Assembly (NCBI RefSeq): GCF_900128495.1
Contig: NZ_LT635801.1
Span: forward strand, 879,997-943,996
DNA length: 64,000 nucleotides
Origin: Bacteroides ilei
GTDB lineage: Bacteria; Bacteroidota; Bacteroidia; Bacteroidales; Bacteroidaceae
Direction of reading: 5' to 3'
Below are positions 56,533 through 64,000 of the stretch, in pieces. The stretch's first letter is position 1. Every line of letters begins with the position of its first letter. The notes beneath the pieces were generated by a model. The model did no database searches, had not been told where the DNA came from, and saw nothing but the letters and a program-made list of their open reading frames with translations. Made by a program: the position numbers and the translations under genes.

Positions 56533-56607
56533 GTTAACAGATATTGTTTCAGATTTGTTTCAAGGTATCAGTCTGCAAGAGGTCAATCAGATGATTGGGC
56601 TTGTAGA

Positions 56608-56667
56608 AAACATGAAGATCTTTTAAGGAAAAGATTCAGGAGTTTTCCTTAAAAGATCTTCATGTTT
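56608..56667. terminator. Hairpin with perfect 25-bp arms between converging genes
   Basis: 56608-56632 (core CATGAAGATCTTTTAAGG) and 56643-56667 are exact reverse complements around a 10-nt loop. It lies between the GH73 gene and the M20 peptidase gene. It may stop transcription from either side, but the T-rich tail is only TTT on the plus strand, and the arms belong to the AAAAGATG repeat family. Confidence 0.7.
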
Positions 56668-56670
56668 CAG

Positions 56671-56739
56671 TGAAAAGATGCAGGTCTTCTGTCCAAAAGA
56701 TGCAGGTCTTTTTATAGAAGACTTTCATCTTTTTAAAGG
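56671..56739. repeat. AAAAGATGCAGGTCTT repeats (cluster B)
   Basis: AAAAGATGCAGGTCTT occurs at 56673-56688 and again at 56695-56710; an inverted relative AAGACTTTCATCTTTTT lies at 56719-56735. Together with the hairpin at 56608-56667 this makes five related units in 130 bp; cluster A at 6915-6995 holds three more. Confidence 0.7.
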
Positions 56740-56756
56740 TATGACGGATGAACCGG

Positions 56757-58115
56757 TTATTTGTGGTACTGTTTATGGAATTCCACTACAGCCTCAATAC
56801 CTTTCCGGAAGATATCCAGTGAGAAATTTTCGTTGGGTGAATGGATAGCATCACTTTCCAGGCCGAATCCCATCAGTATGGTCTTGATACCCAGAATCTG
56901 TTCGAAATCACTGATTATGGGGATACTTCCTCCACGGCGTACTGCCAGCGGTTTCTTTCCGAACGCTTTTTCAAAACCTTTCTCGGCTGCCTTGTAGGCC
57001 GGGAGAGAGATGGGGCAGACGTAGCCTTCTCCTCCATGCATCGGAGTGACTTTGACCTGTACATATTCGGGAGCAATGTTCCGGATATAGTCGACGAAGA
57101 GTCGGGAAATCTTTTCATGGTTCTGGTGCGGAACCAGTCGGCAGGATACTTTGGCGTATGCTTTTGACGGTAGGACCGTTTTTGTTCCTTGGCCGGTATA
57201 GCCTCCCCATATGCCGCAGATGTCGAACGACGGTCGGCAACTGTTGCGTTCCAGAGTGGAATATCCTTTTTCGCCTTTCAAAGCCTTTACTCCGATGGCT
57301 TCCATGTATTTCTTTTCATCGAAAGGAATGTTGGCTATCATTTCACGTTCGGCTGCAGGTACTTCTTCCACATCATCGTAGAAATAAGGGATTGTAATTC
57401 TTCCGTCTTCGTCTACGACCTGTGCCAGCAGGCTGCAGAGAGTGTTGATGGGGTTGGCCACAGCTCCGCCGAAGTGTCCGGAGTGAAGGTCTCTGTTCGG
57501 TCCTGTTACCTCGATTTCCCAGTAGGCCAGTCCGCGCAGCCCGGTCGTGAGCGATGGCAGATCGGCACCCAGCATACTGGTGTCGGATACCAGGATGATG
57601 TCGGCTTTCAGCAGTTCCTTGTGCTCTTTCAGGAAAGCGTTGAGGCTGGGTGAACCGATTTCCTCTTCACCTTCGAAGATAAATTTCATATTATGGGTAA
57701 GCAACCCTTCCTTTACCATGTATTCGAAGGCTTTGGCCTGGATCATGGCCTGCCCTTTGTCATCATCGGCTCCTCGTGCCCAGATGTGTCCGTCACGTAT
57801 CTCAGGTTCGAAGGGACGGCTTTTCCACAGTTCCAGCGGTTCGGCGGGCATGACATCATAATGCGCGTAGACCAGTATGGTGGGAGCGTTGTCACTGATA
57901 TGCTTTTCGGCATATACCAGCGGATTGCCGTTTGAAGGCATTACTACTGCCTTGTCGGCTCCGGCCTCCAGAAGCAGTTGTTTCCAGCGTTCGGCGCAGG
58001 CCAGCATATCATCTTTATGCTGGGGAAGGGCACTGACACTCGGAATGCGGATTAGGCTGAAAAGTTCGTCAATAAAACGGGCCTCATTCTTTTGGATGTA
58101 TTCTTTGATTTCCAT
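56757..58115 (-). CDS. M20-family metallodipeptidase
   Basis: 452 residues. Dizinc peptidase motifs: VYAHYDVMPAE (His and Asp), ARGADDDKGQ (bridging Asp), FEGEEEIGSP (catalytic Glu pair) and DLHSGHFGG in the dimerisation-domain region. Matches the PepV/CNDP-like dipeptidase branch. No signal peptide, cytoplasmic. Last gene of the lemA-TPM-aroC-M20 cluster, 35 bp after aroC. Confidence 0.93.
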   Translation of the reverse strand: MEIKEYIQKNEARFIDELFSLIRIPSVSALPQHKDDMLACAERWKQLLLEAGADKAVVMPSNGNPLVYAEKHISDNAPTILVYAHYDVMPAEPLELWKSRPFEPEIRDGHIWARGADDDKGQAMIQAKAFEYMVKEGLLTHNMKFIFEGEEEIGSPSLNAFLKEHKELLKADIILVSDTSMLGADLPSLTTGLRGLAYWEIEVTGPNRDLHSGHFGGAVANPINTLCSLLAQVVDEDGRITIPYFYDDVEEVPAAEREMIANIPFDEKKYMEAIGVKALKGEKGYSTLERNSCRPSFDICGIWGGYTGQGTKTVLPSKAYAKVSCRLVPHQNHEKISRLFVDYIRNIAPEYVQVKVTPMHGGEGYVCPISLPAYKAAEKGFEKAFGKKPLAVRRGGSIPIISDFEQILGIKTILMGFGLESDAIHSPNENFSLDIFRKGIEAVVEFHKQYHK

Positions 58116-58150
58116 AGAAGTATCTTTTAAATGTTTTTGTTCTGTTATTG

Positions 58151-59230
58151 TTAGAGATGGCTAGTCTTGTCGAGCAGATAATAGTCGAGCAAGGTCATGG
58201 CGGCCATTGCTTCCACGATGGGGACTGCACGGGGCAATACGCAGGGATCATGGCGCCCTTTGGCTTTGAGTATGGTTTCATTTCCGTTCTTGTCTACCGT
58301 AGGCTGTTCCATCAGTACGGTCGCTACCGGTTTGAAGGCTACACGGAAATAGATATCCTCTCCGTTGCTGATGCCTCCCTGAATACCTCCCGAACGGTTG
58401 GTACGGAGTGCGATCTTCCCGTTATTATTGTAGAAGATATCATTCTGCTGGCTACCCTTGAGGTTCATGCTTCCGAAGCCTTGTCCGTATTCGAACCCTT
58501 TCACGGCATTGATGCTTAACATCGCATTTCCGAGGGCTGCATGCAATTTACCGAATACCGGTTGTCCCAGACCTGCCGGACATCCTTTGATTACGCAGCT
58601 GATAACACCGCCTATGGTATCGCCTTCGCCTTTGATGTTGAAGATGTATTCTTCCATCTGCTTGGCCAGTTCCTGGTCGGGACAGCGTACCGGATTTTCT
58701 TCAATCCGGCTCAGGTCATATGCAGTATAGTCTTTATCAAGCTTATAGATTCCTACTTGTGAAGTATAGGCCGTAACGGTGATTCCCAGCTGGCGTAATG
58801 CAAGCTTGGCAAGTGCACCGGCCACTACACGTGAAATGGTTTCACGGGCCGATGAGCGTCCGCCGCCCCGATGGTCGCGCAGGCCGTATTTTTGTGTATA
58901 GGTAAAATCGGCATGCGACGGTCGGAAGAGGTCTTTCATGTTGTCATAGTCGTTAGAGTGCTGGTTGGTGTTCCATACAGCAAAGCCGATGGGGCAACCG
59001 GTAGATACTCCTTCATAGATACCCGAGAGGAATTCTACCTGATCGGCCTCCTTACGGGATGTAGTGATGGATGATTGTCCCGGTCTGCGCCGGTTCAGTT
59101 CCTGCTGGATGAAGTCCATATCAATGGCGATACCTGCAGGAAACCCGTCGATGACACCGCCTATAGCTTTTCCGTGTGACTCGCCGAAACTGGTGAGACG
59201 GAATATGTTGCCAAAAGTATTGTTGTACAT
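58151..59230 (-). CDS. aroC: Chorismate synthase
   Basis: 359 residues from [20 protein letters not shown]; the open frame runs 69 codons further into the Gly-rich part of the TPM gene in another frame, with low-complexity Ala/Glu/Ser sequence that is not real. Converts EPSP to chorismate with reduced FMN. Signatures: [33 protein letters not shown] (active-site region) and the C-terminal [17 protein letters not shown]. Starts 22 bp after the TPM gene. Confidence 0.96.
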   Translation of the reverse strand: MYNNTFGNIFRLTSFGESHGKAIGGVIDGFPAGIAIDMDFIQQELNRRRPGQSSITTSRKEADQVEFLSGIYEGVSTGCPIGFAVWNTNQHSNDYDNMKDLFRPSHADFTYTQKYGLRDHRGGGRSSARETISRVVAGALAKLALRQLGITVTAYTSQVGIYKLDKDYTAYDLSRIEENPVRCPDQELAKQMEEYIFNIKGEGDTIGGVISCVIKGCPAGLGQPVFGKLHAALGNAMLSINAVKGFEYGQGFGSMNLKGSQQNDIFYNNNGKIALRTNRSGGIQGGISNGEDIYFRVAFKPVATVLMEQPTVDKNGNETILKAKGRHDPCVLPRAVPIVEAMAAMTLLDYYLLDKTSHL

Positions 59231-59252
59231 AGTTGTATCTTGTTTGTTTTGA

Positions 59253-60176
59253 TTAAAATCTGCTGCCTGCGCCTCCGCCGCCGAAACTTCCGCCACCGAA
59301 GCTTCCACCGCCGAATCCGCCTCCGCCGTGTCCACCGAATCCGCCTCCAAAGAACGGGCCTCCGATAAAAGGACCTCCGTGTCCGCCACGGAATTCGTTG
59401 TCGTTTTTCTTTCTTCGTCTACGGCAGGTATATCCACAGTTGGTGCAGAGGTAGTCCACTTCTTCCAGAATAAATCCGTTGCTTCTGCCTACCACTCGTG
59501 ATGAAACCTCTCGGATGGTATGTTTATGGCATTGGGGACATCTTCTGCGTTGGCGTATGCTGTACCAGATGAGAAACGGGACTACAAGAAAACAGCATAT
59601 AAGGATAATTAAGATGGTTATCAGACTGTTGTCTTCTTCTACATTCCGGTTTCCCAACGGACTTCCCGTACCATCCAGCTGTTGGCGGATGGCCTGAATA
59701 CCGGCTATCATACCTGTATCCCAATCCCCTTTGCCGAATGGTTTGTTCATGTATCGTACCTGGATCTGTTTGCATACCGCATCGGGCAGGTTACCTTCCA
59801 ATCCATATCCGGTGGCGAACTGGATACACCGTTCTTCTGTGACCAGCAGTACCACCAGTCCGTTGTCCTTCTGTTTTTGTCCTACTCCGTTCTGTTGTCC
59901 CAGACGGTAGGCAAAATCGAAACAGTCGCCTCCGTCAATTTCTTTGACGGCTACTACCAGTACTTGTGTACCCGTCTGTTGCTCCAGAGCATACAGAGTG
60001 GTGTCAATGGTAGCTACCGCGGCTGTACTCAGTACTCCGTCGGGATTGCTGACATAGCGTGTCCGGTCTTGCAGATGTACCATAGGTATTTCCTCCACCT
60101 TGTAAGGTTTGGCTTCGGCCAGAGAGGAAAACAGCAGGCAAATACTGCATAGACAGAATATTGTGAACCGTTTCAT
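59253..60176 (-). CDS. TPM-domain (YgcG-like) membrane protein with zinc-ribbon and Gly-rich tail
   Basis: 307 residues. Signal peptide (ends AEA), then a periplasmic TPM domain (about 30-165; [34 protein letters not shown]), a transmembrane helix (about 187-208), a cytoplasmic zinc-ribbon-like motif with Cys pairs CPQC and CTNC, and a Gly/Phe/His-rich tail ([19 protein letters not shown]). TPM proteins are often encoded beside lemA, as here (5-bp gap); their molecular job is unclear. Confidence 0.9.
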   Translation of the reverse strand: MKRFTIFCLCSICLLFSSLAEAKPYKVEEIPMVHLQDRTRYVSNPDGVLSTAAVATIDTTLYALEQQTGTQVLVVAVKEIDGGDCFDFAYRLGQQNGVGQKQKDNGLVVLLVTEERCIQFATGYGLEGNLPDAVCKQIQVRYMNKPFGKGDWDTGMIAGIQAIRQQLDGTGSPLGNRNVEEDNSLITILIILICCFLVVPFLIWYSIRQRRRCPQCHKHTIREVSSRVVGRSNGFILEEVDYLCTNCGYTCRRRRKKNDNEFRGGHGGPFIGGPFFGGGFGGHGGGGFGGGSFGGGSFGGGGAGSRF

Positions 60177-60181
60177 ACGGA

Positions 60182-60763
60182 TCAGAATTTTACTTCGGGA
60201 GCTTTTTCGGCACCTTCTTCAGCCTCAAAATAAGGGCGCTTTTCGAATCCGAACATACCGGCGAAGATATTTTTCGGGAAACGGCGGATAGCTGTATTGT
60301 ATGTGCGTGCGGCTTCGTTGAAGTTACGGCGTTCTACACTGATCCGGTTTTCGGTACCTTCCAGTTGAGCCTGCAGGGTCTGGAAGTTTTCGCTGGCCTT
60401 CAGTTCCGGATAATTTTCGGAAATGGCGAGCAGACGGTTCAGTGCACTACCAACTTCCCCTTGTGCACGCTGGTAGGCAGCCATTTTCTCGGGAGTCAGT
60501 TCATCTATGCTGATGGTAGTCTGGGTAGCCTTGCTGCGGGCTTCTACAACGGCTTGGAATGTTTCCTTTTCATGGGCTGCATATCCTTTTACTGTGTTTA
60601 CCAGGTTCGGGATGAGATCGGAACGGCGTTGGTACTGGTTTTCTACGTTGCTCCAAGCATTTCCTACCTTTTCTTCCTGTGATACCAATGAGTTATAGGC
60701 GGTAATACCGTATATCACAATGACAGCAATAACGGCAATTACAATAAGCCATGTCTTTTTCAT
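60182..60763 (-). CDS. lemA: LemA family membrane protein
   Basis: 193 residues: an N-terminal transmembrane helix (about 5-25) and a long helical periplasmic domain (NQYQRRSDLIPNLVNTVKGYA and NNRIS-type ENYPELKASENFQTLQ). Typical LemA length. Function not established; genes for LemA and TPM proteins commonly co-occur. First gene of the cluster with TPM, aroC and the M20 peptidase. Confidence 0.94.
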   Translation of the reverse strand: MKKTWLIVIAVIAVIVIYGITAYNSLVSQEEKVGNAWSNVENQYQRRSDLIPNLVNTVKGYAAHEKETFQAVVEARSKATQTTISIDELTPEKMAAYQRAQGEVGSALNRLLAISENYPELKASENFQTLQAQLEGTENRISVERRNFNEAARTYNTAIRRFPKNIFAGMFGFEKRPYFEAEEGAEKAPEVKF

Positions 60764-60801
60764 AAATCGTGTTTTTTAGATGTTATTAATCAGTTCGGTT
60801 A

Positions 60802-60809
60802 CAAACATA
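60802..60809 (-). promoter_or_regulatory. -7 box of the lemA cluster
   Basis: TATGTTTG on the minus strand, perfect TAnnTTTG, 38 bp before lemA. Confidence 0.5.
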
Positions 60810-60856
60810 CGTAAAAAAAATGAGATGTGGGGAAGCTTCCCGTTGTTTTGCGTTTT

Positions 60857-61816
60857 TTAGGGATGGATATATTTGCCGGTGAAGGTTTCTACATGCCGGG
60901 TATATGCTTCCGGATAATTCCTGTAGGAATGTGCATGGTCGGTTTCCGGTACAATCCACAGCTCTTTAGGTTGTGGCTTTGCTTCGTATAGTTTATATAC
61001 CATCCAGGTAGGTACGAAATCGTCTTGGTCACCGTGGATGAACAGCATAGGCAACCGGCACCGGGCCACCTGGTCTGTCGCAGATGCTTCCTTGAAGTTC
61101 CATCCGTTCTGTAATTGGCAGAACCAGCTGGCCGTATAGAGCAGTGGAAATTCGGGCAGTCCGAACAGTTCTTCCAGTTCCTTTCCAAACTGGTCCCATA
61201 CACTGGTATAGCCGCAGTCTTCCACGAAACATTTTACATAACCTGGAAGTTGTTCGCCCGATACCATCATTGTTGTGGCGGCTCCCATGGAAATGCCGTG
61301 TACCACTATCTGTAAGCTGTCGCCGAAAATTGAGGGGGCCATATTGATCCATTGAATGACATCTTTCCGGTCGAGCCATCCCATCTGTATGGCATCTCCT
61401 TCCGACAGACCGGTATAACGGAGATCAGGGAGCAGAATATTATAGTCCAGTTCCTGGTTGTAGAGGTATCCGATGTGGAACATGCGGATGGCATTGTCTG
61501 TATAGCCGTGTACAATGACAGCTGTGCGTGATGTTGGTCGGGAGGCATATACATAATAACCATGCAGGCGGATACCGTCGGGGGCAGTGATGAAAGTATC
61601 CTTCAGGGCTTTGTACTGTTGCAGGCTGTCAATCCATGGAATGATCTGCGGGTAAGATTCACGCATGTATTCCAGGGAGCCTTCCAGATCCTTTCCCCGG
61701 TTTTCCGGTCGGAGTGAATAGTCTAGCATATAAAGGCTTCCGCCTGTAAGGATAATGATTACTGATACAATGGCAATGCCGATGCTGATAAGCAGTTTCT
61801 TTTTGAGACGGTTCAT
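60857..61816 (-). CDS. Membrane-anchored alpha/beta hydrolase
   Basis: 319 residues. One N-terminal transmembrane helix (about 8-30), then an alpha/beta hydrolase domain of the S33/BAAT-like kind: oxyanion VHGYTDNA, nucleophile Ser in VHGISMGAAT, Asp in HGDQDDFVP and His in TDHAHSYRN. An esterase, lipase or peptidase acting in the periplasm is likely; substrate unknown. A terminator separates it from aroE upstream; no clear promoter was found in the short gap. Confidence 0.9.
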   Translation of the reverse strand: MNRLKKKLLISIGIAIVSVIIILTGGSLYMLDYSLRPENRGKDLEGSLEYMRESYPQIIPWIDSLQQYKALKDTFITAPDGIRLHGYYVYASRPTSRTAVIVHGYTDNAIRMFHIGYLYNQELDYNILLPDLRYTGLSEGDAIQMGWLDRKDVIQWINMAPSIFGDSLQIVVHGISMGAATTMMVSGEQLPGYVKCFVEDCGYTSVWDQFGKELEELFGLPEFPLLYTASWFCQLQNGWNFKEASATDQVARCRLPMLFIHGDQDDFVPTWMVYKLYEAKPQPKELWIVPETDHAHSYRNYPEAYTRHVETFTGKYIHP

Positions 61817-61837
61817 ATGGATTGGGGTATATAGTTA

Positions 61838-61885
61838 CAAAAAACGCAGTGACAAGGATCTCTCCGAAGATTCTTCTTCACTGCG
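61838..61885 (-). terminator. Terminator after aroE
   Basis: CGCAGTGA (61845-61852) and TCACTGCG (61878-61885) pair, followed on the minus strand by TTTTTT. The loop is 25 nt, with some further pairing possible. Confidence 0.65.
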
Positions 61886-61927
61886 CAGTCTTATTGGCAG
61901 AAACAATATAAATGTGTTCAGGTTCTG

Positions 61928-62674
61928 TTACTTGTTCCAGATATCCCATGATCCGTATGCCTGTAACAGCAGCATTTCCAGTCCGTTCTTTACAACGGCA
62001 CCCTGATCTTCTCCTTTCTTCATGAAAAGTGTAGTGCTGGGGTTATACAGCAGGTCGTATAGAAGGTGTCTCGGGGTGATACATCCGTATGGAATATCCG
62101 GGCATTGGTCCGCTTTGGGATACATTCCTACCGGAGTACAATTTACAATGACTTTATATTCGTCCATCATTTCCGGAGTCAGTTCTTCATAAGTGACTGT
62201 ATTGTCGTTGTGTCGGCTTCTGGAAACGAACAAGGTTTCCAGTCCTAACTCTTTCAGGGCATGGTTGACGGCTTTCGATGCTCCGCCTGTCCCCAGAATC
62301 AAGGCTTTTTTATGGTAAGTTTCCAGCAGGGGTTCGATAGAGCGGCTGAAACCGATGACATCCGAATTGTAACCGGTCAGCTTGACTTTGTTGTTTCTGG
62401 CATGTTCTATGCGGATTACGTTGACCGCACCTATTGCGGCAGCATCTTTATCCAGTTCGTCAAGGAAAGAGATGACCTTTTCCTTATACGGGATGGTGAC
62501 GTTCAGTCCTGCCAGATTAGGATTGGAAGCGATGACTTTAGGCAGGTCGTCGATGGTTGGAATTTCAAAGTTCACATATTCTGCGTCTATGTTTTCCGAC
62601 TGGAATTTCTCATTGAAGAAATTCTTGGAGAAGGAATGACCTAGAGGATAACCTATCAAACCGAATTTTTTCAT
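61928..62674 (-). CDS. aroE: Shikimate dehydrogenase
   Basis: 248 residues, short but complete. Reduces 3-dehydroshikimate with NADPH. Motifs: IGYPLGHSFSKNFFNE (shikimate binding), NVTIPYKEKV with the catalytic Lys, LGTGGASKAV (nucleotide loop) and the C-terminal NGLEMLLLQ. It starts 21 bp after the ubiE stop; with aroC about 3 kb away two shikimate-pathway steps are in this window. Confidence 0.95.
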   Translation of the reverse strand: MKKFGLIGYPLGHSFSKNFFNEKFQSENIDAEYVNFEIPTIDDLPKVIASNPNLAGLNVTIPYKEKVISFLDELDKDAAAIGAVNVIRIEHARNNKVKLTGYNSDVIGFSRSIEPLLETYHKKALILGTGGASKAVNHALKELGLETLFVSRSRHNDNTVTYEELTPEMMDEYKVIVNCTPVGMYPKADQCPDIPYGCITPRHLLYDLLYNPSTTLFMKKGEDQGAVVKNGLEMLLLQAYGSWDIWNK

Positions 62675-62695
62675 AAGAATATGATTATAAAGATT

Positions 62696-63436
62696 CTACT
62701 TTGTTGCGAAATAAAGGGTACATATACCGAAGGTGAGCCGCTTGAATGTGACCTCGCCAAATCCGGCTTTGCGGATAATTTCCTGCATCAGTTCTCCTTG
62801 CGGGAATGCCTTGATGGATTCAGGAAGGTAGGTATAGGCACTCTGGTCTTTGGAAAATAGTTTTCCTAGTGTAGGGATTACTATTTTGGAATAAATGGCA
62901 TACAGCTGTTTCATCGGAAACGTCTCGGGAACGGAGAGTTCCAATATGACAAGGTGTCCCCCCGGTGCAAGTACCCGATGCATTTCCTGCAGTCCGAGAT
63001 CCAGGTTCTCGAAGTTACGTACCCCGAAGGCAACGGTTATGGCGTCGAAACTCTTGTCTTTGAATGAGAGTCGGGTACAATCTTCTTTGGCAAAAGAGAT
63101 GCGGTCGGAAAGTCCGGCTTGTCTGACTTTTTCACGGCCCACATTCATCATACCTTCAGAAATGTCGGTTCCTACCAGTTTCCGGGGATGCAGGATGCGG
63201 CAGGCCTGGATGGCAAAATCGCCTGTGCCTGTAGCTACATCCATCATCTGTTGCGGACGGTAGGGTTTCAGAAGATTGATGGCTTGGCGACGCCATATTT
63301 TGTCGATTCCTAAAGAAAGGATATGGTTCAGGTTATCATAAGCCGGTGCTATGTTGTCGAACATTTTTTCAACCTGTACCGCCTTGCTTTCATCTTCATT
63401 ATAGGGCTTGATATTTTCCTGCGGGTAGTGAGGCAT
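62696..63436 (-). CDS. ubiE: Demethylmenaquinone methyltransferase
   Basis: 246 residues. Methylates demethylmenaquinone to menaquinone (menG role; Bacteroides use menaquinone). Signatures: [21 protein letters not shown] at the start, SAM motif [14 protein letters not shown], and [21 protein letters not shown]. It follows purC by 116 bp, a gap holding a CCGGGACT/AGTCCCGG dyad, and precedes aroE. Confidence 0.95.
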   Translation of the reverse strand: MPHYPQENIKPYNEDESKAVQVEKMFDNIAPAYDNLNHILSLGIDKIWRRQAINLLKPYRPQQMMDVATGTGDFAIQACRILHPRKLVGTDISEGMMNVGREKVRQAGLSDRISFAKEDCTRLSFKDKSFDAITVAFGVRNFENLDLGLQEMHRVLAPGGHLVILELSVPETFPMKQLYAIYSKIVIPTLGKLFSKDQSAYTYLPESIKAFPQGELMQEIIRKAGFGEVTFKRLTFGICTLYFATK

Positions 63437-63552
63437 AGATAGGGATTGTCTTGGATATTTGTTCTATATGTCGGAGTTTACCGGTTCCGGGACTGAAAAA
63501 TCTGGTAAAACAAAGTCTGCCATATTCTTTAGTCCCGGGAAACGGTACTCTT

Positions 63553-64000
63553 TTATTTTGTCAGGTATTCTGTAACGTTCTTTTCGATACGGGCAGCCAG
63601 ACTGTCTGTATCAGCCTTGACGAATGTTTCGCCGGTGATATGTTCGTACAGTTCGATGTAGCGGTCACTGATGGAAGCTACGATTTCTGGGGTCATTTCG
63701 GGTACTTTCTGACCTTCTTTTCCCTGAAATCCGTTGGCCATAAGCCATTCGCGTACGAATTCCTTAGACAATTGCTTCTGTGCTTCACCTTTTTCGAAAC
63801 GTTCCTGATAGCCTTCAGAATAGAAGTAACGGCTTGAGTCGGGAGTATGGATTTCATCCATCAGATAGATTTCACCGTTATATTTTCCGAATTCATATTT
63901 GGTATCTACCAGAATCAGGCCACGTTCTGCTGCTATCTGGGTTCCGCGTTCAAACAGAGCCAATGTGTAATTTTCGAGGGTTTCATATTCTTCGGGAGTA
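63553..64000 (-). CDS. purC: Phosphoribosylaminoimidazole-succinocarboxamide synthase, 3' part only
   Basis: The last 149 codons; the start lies beyond the right edge (the frame stays open to base 64000). Joins aspartate to CAIR in purine synthesis. Recognised by [14 protein letters not shown], the conserved [13 protein letters not shown] motif and the C-terminal helix region [20 protein letters not shown]. This is the long eukaryote/Bacteroides-type form with the C-terminal extension. Probably co-transcribed with ubiE and aroE. Confidence 0.94.
   Translation of the reverse strand, partial: TPEEYETLENYTLALFERGTQIAAERGLILVDTKYEFGKYNGEIYLMDEIHTPDSSRYFYSEGYQERFEKGEAQKQLSKEFVREWLMANGFQGKEGQKVPEMTPEIVASISDRYIELYEHITGETFVKADTDSLAARIEKNVTEYLTK

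Noticed and set aside
59231..59437. A 69-codon N-terminal extension of aroC
   Set aside because: It lies in another frame of the Gly-rich TPM tail, has Ala/Ser/Glu low complexity, and chorismate synthase normally begins at the chosen Met.
63437..63552. Possible attenuator or riboswitch between purC and ubiE (CCGGGACT/AGTCCCGG dyad)
   Set aside because: No T-run, no recognisable aptamer, and a position downstream of purC rather than ahead of an operon.

Overview
The window looks like ordinary chromosomal DNA from a gut Bacteroidales species of the Bacteroides/Phocaeicola type. Reasons: many promoters fit the Bacteroidetes -7 box TAnnTTTG with a TTTG/TTG element 19-21 bp upstream; gene families typical of the group recur (Porin_10, DUF4421, DUF4468, OmpP1/FadL-like proteins, a long PPi-dependent phosphofructokinase, an RND pump fused to its outer-membrane channel); and many products carry Sec signal peptides ending in AQ. 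The genus is inferred from these traits, not from a search. I saw no rRNA, tRNA, CRISPR array, prophage, conjugative module or defence island.

Layout. 1-2.4 kb: end of a transglutaminase gene followed by two M14-like (succinylglutamate desuccinylase/aspartoacylase) genes, the second lacking the zinc histidines. 2.6-6.9 kb: a secreted GH51 arabinofuranosidase whose 3' end is separated from its terminator by a complete IS66-family element (4188-6787) flanked by the 8-bp repeat TTTTTTCG. 7-14.3 kb, all minus strand: mnmA, ygiQ, a small unknown gene, a large secreted amidase-like protein, a PlsC-type acyltransferase and another small unknown. 14.4-21.2 kb: pfp, a membrane-anchored GH25 muramidase, prmA (minus), a Trp/Tyr/Gly-rich secreted protein and a FadL-like outer-membrane protein. 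21.3-26.4 kb, minus: DUF4421 gene, then a porin / solute-binding protein / Gfo-Idh oxidoreductase operon.

26.6-32.5 kb is a ferredoxin-centred redox region: a minus-strand operon for a four-subunit 2-oxoacid:ferredoxin oxidoreductase, with a TPR gene and a previously uncalled 57-residue membrane protein inside it, divergent from a fused NfnA-NfnB type NAD(P)H/ferredoxin enzyme. 32.6-43.9 kb, minus: GH28 polygalacturonase with a DUF4468 gene; tkt-rpiB (pentose phosphate); galM-MFS-galK (galactose) with paired palindromic candidate operators; and an outer-membrane protein gene with folC. 44-45.9 kb: grpE-dnaJ. 46.1-53.2 kb, plus: metal-type RND pump with fused TolC domain, adaptor lipoprotein, LytS-type kinase and LytTR regulator. 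53.3-64 kb: ABC-F ATPase with one dead ATP site, cdd, a GH73/LysM cell-wall hydrolase, a lemA-TPM-aroC-M20 peptidase operon, an alpha/beta hydrolase, and purC-ubiE-aroE running off the right edge.

Functionally the region mixes housekeeping (folate, shikimate, purine, menaquinone, tRNA thiolation, chaperones) with plant-polysaccharide sugar use (arabinose, galacturonate, galactose, pentose phosphate) and cell-envelope remodelling (four wall- or membrane-acting enzymes). The least explained parts are the dispersed AAAAGATGAAGGTCTTTT-like repeats at two convergent gene junctions, the split amidase, the small membrane protein in the oxidoreductase operon, the pump-channel fusion with an internal signal sequence, and several strong palindromes at promoters.
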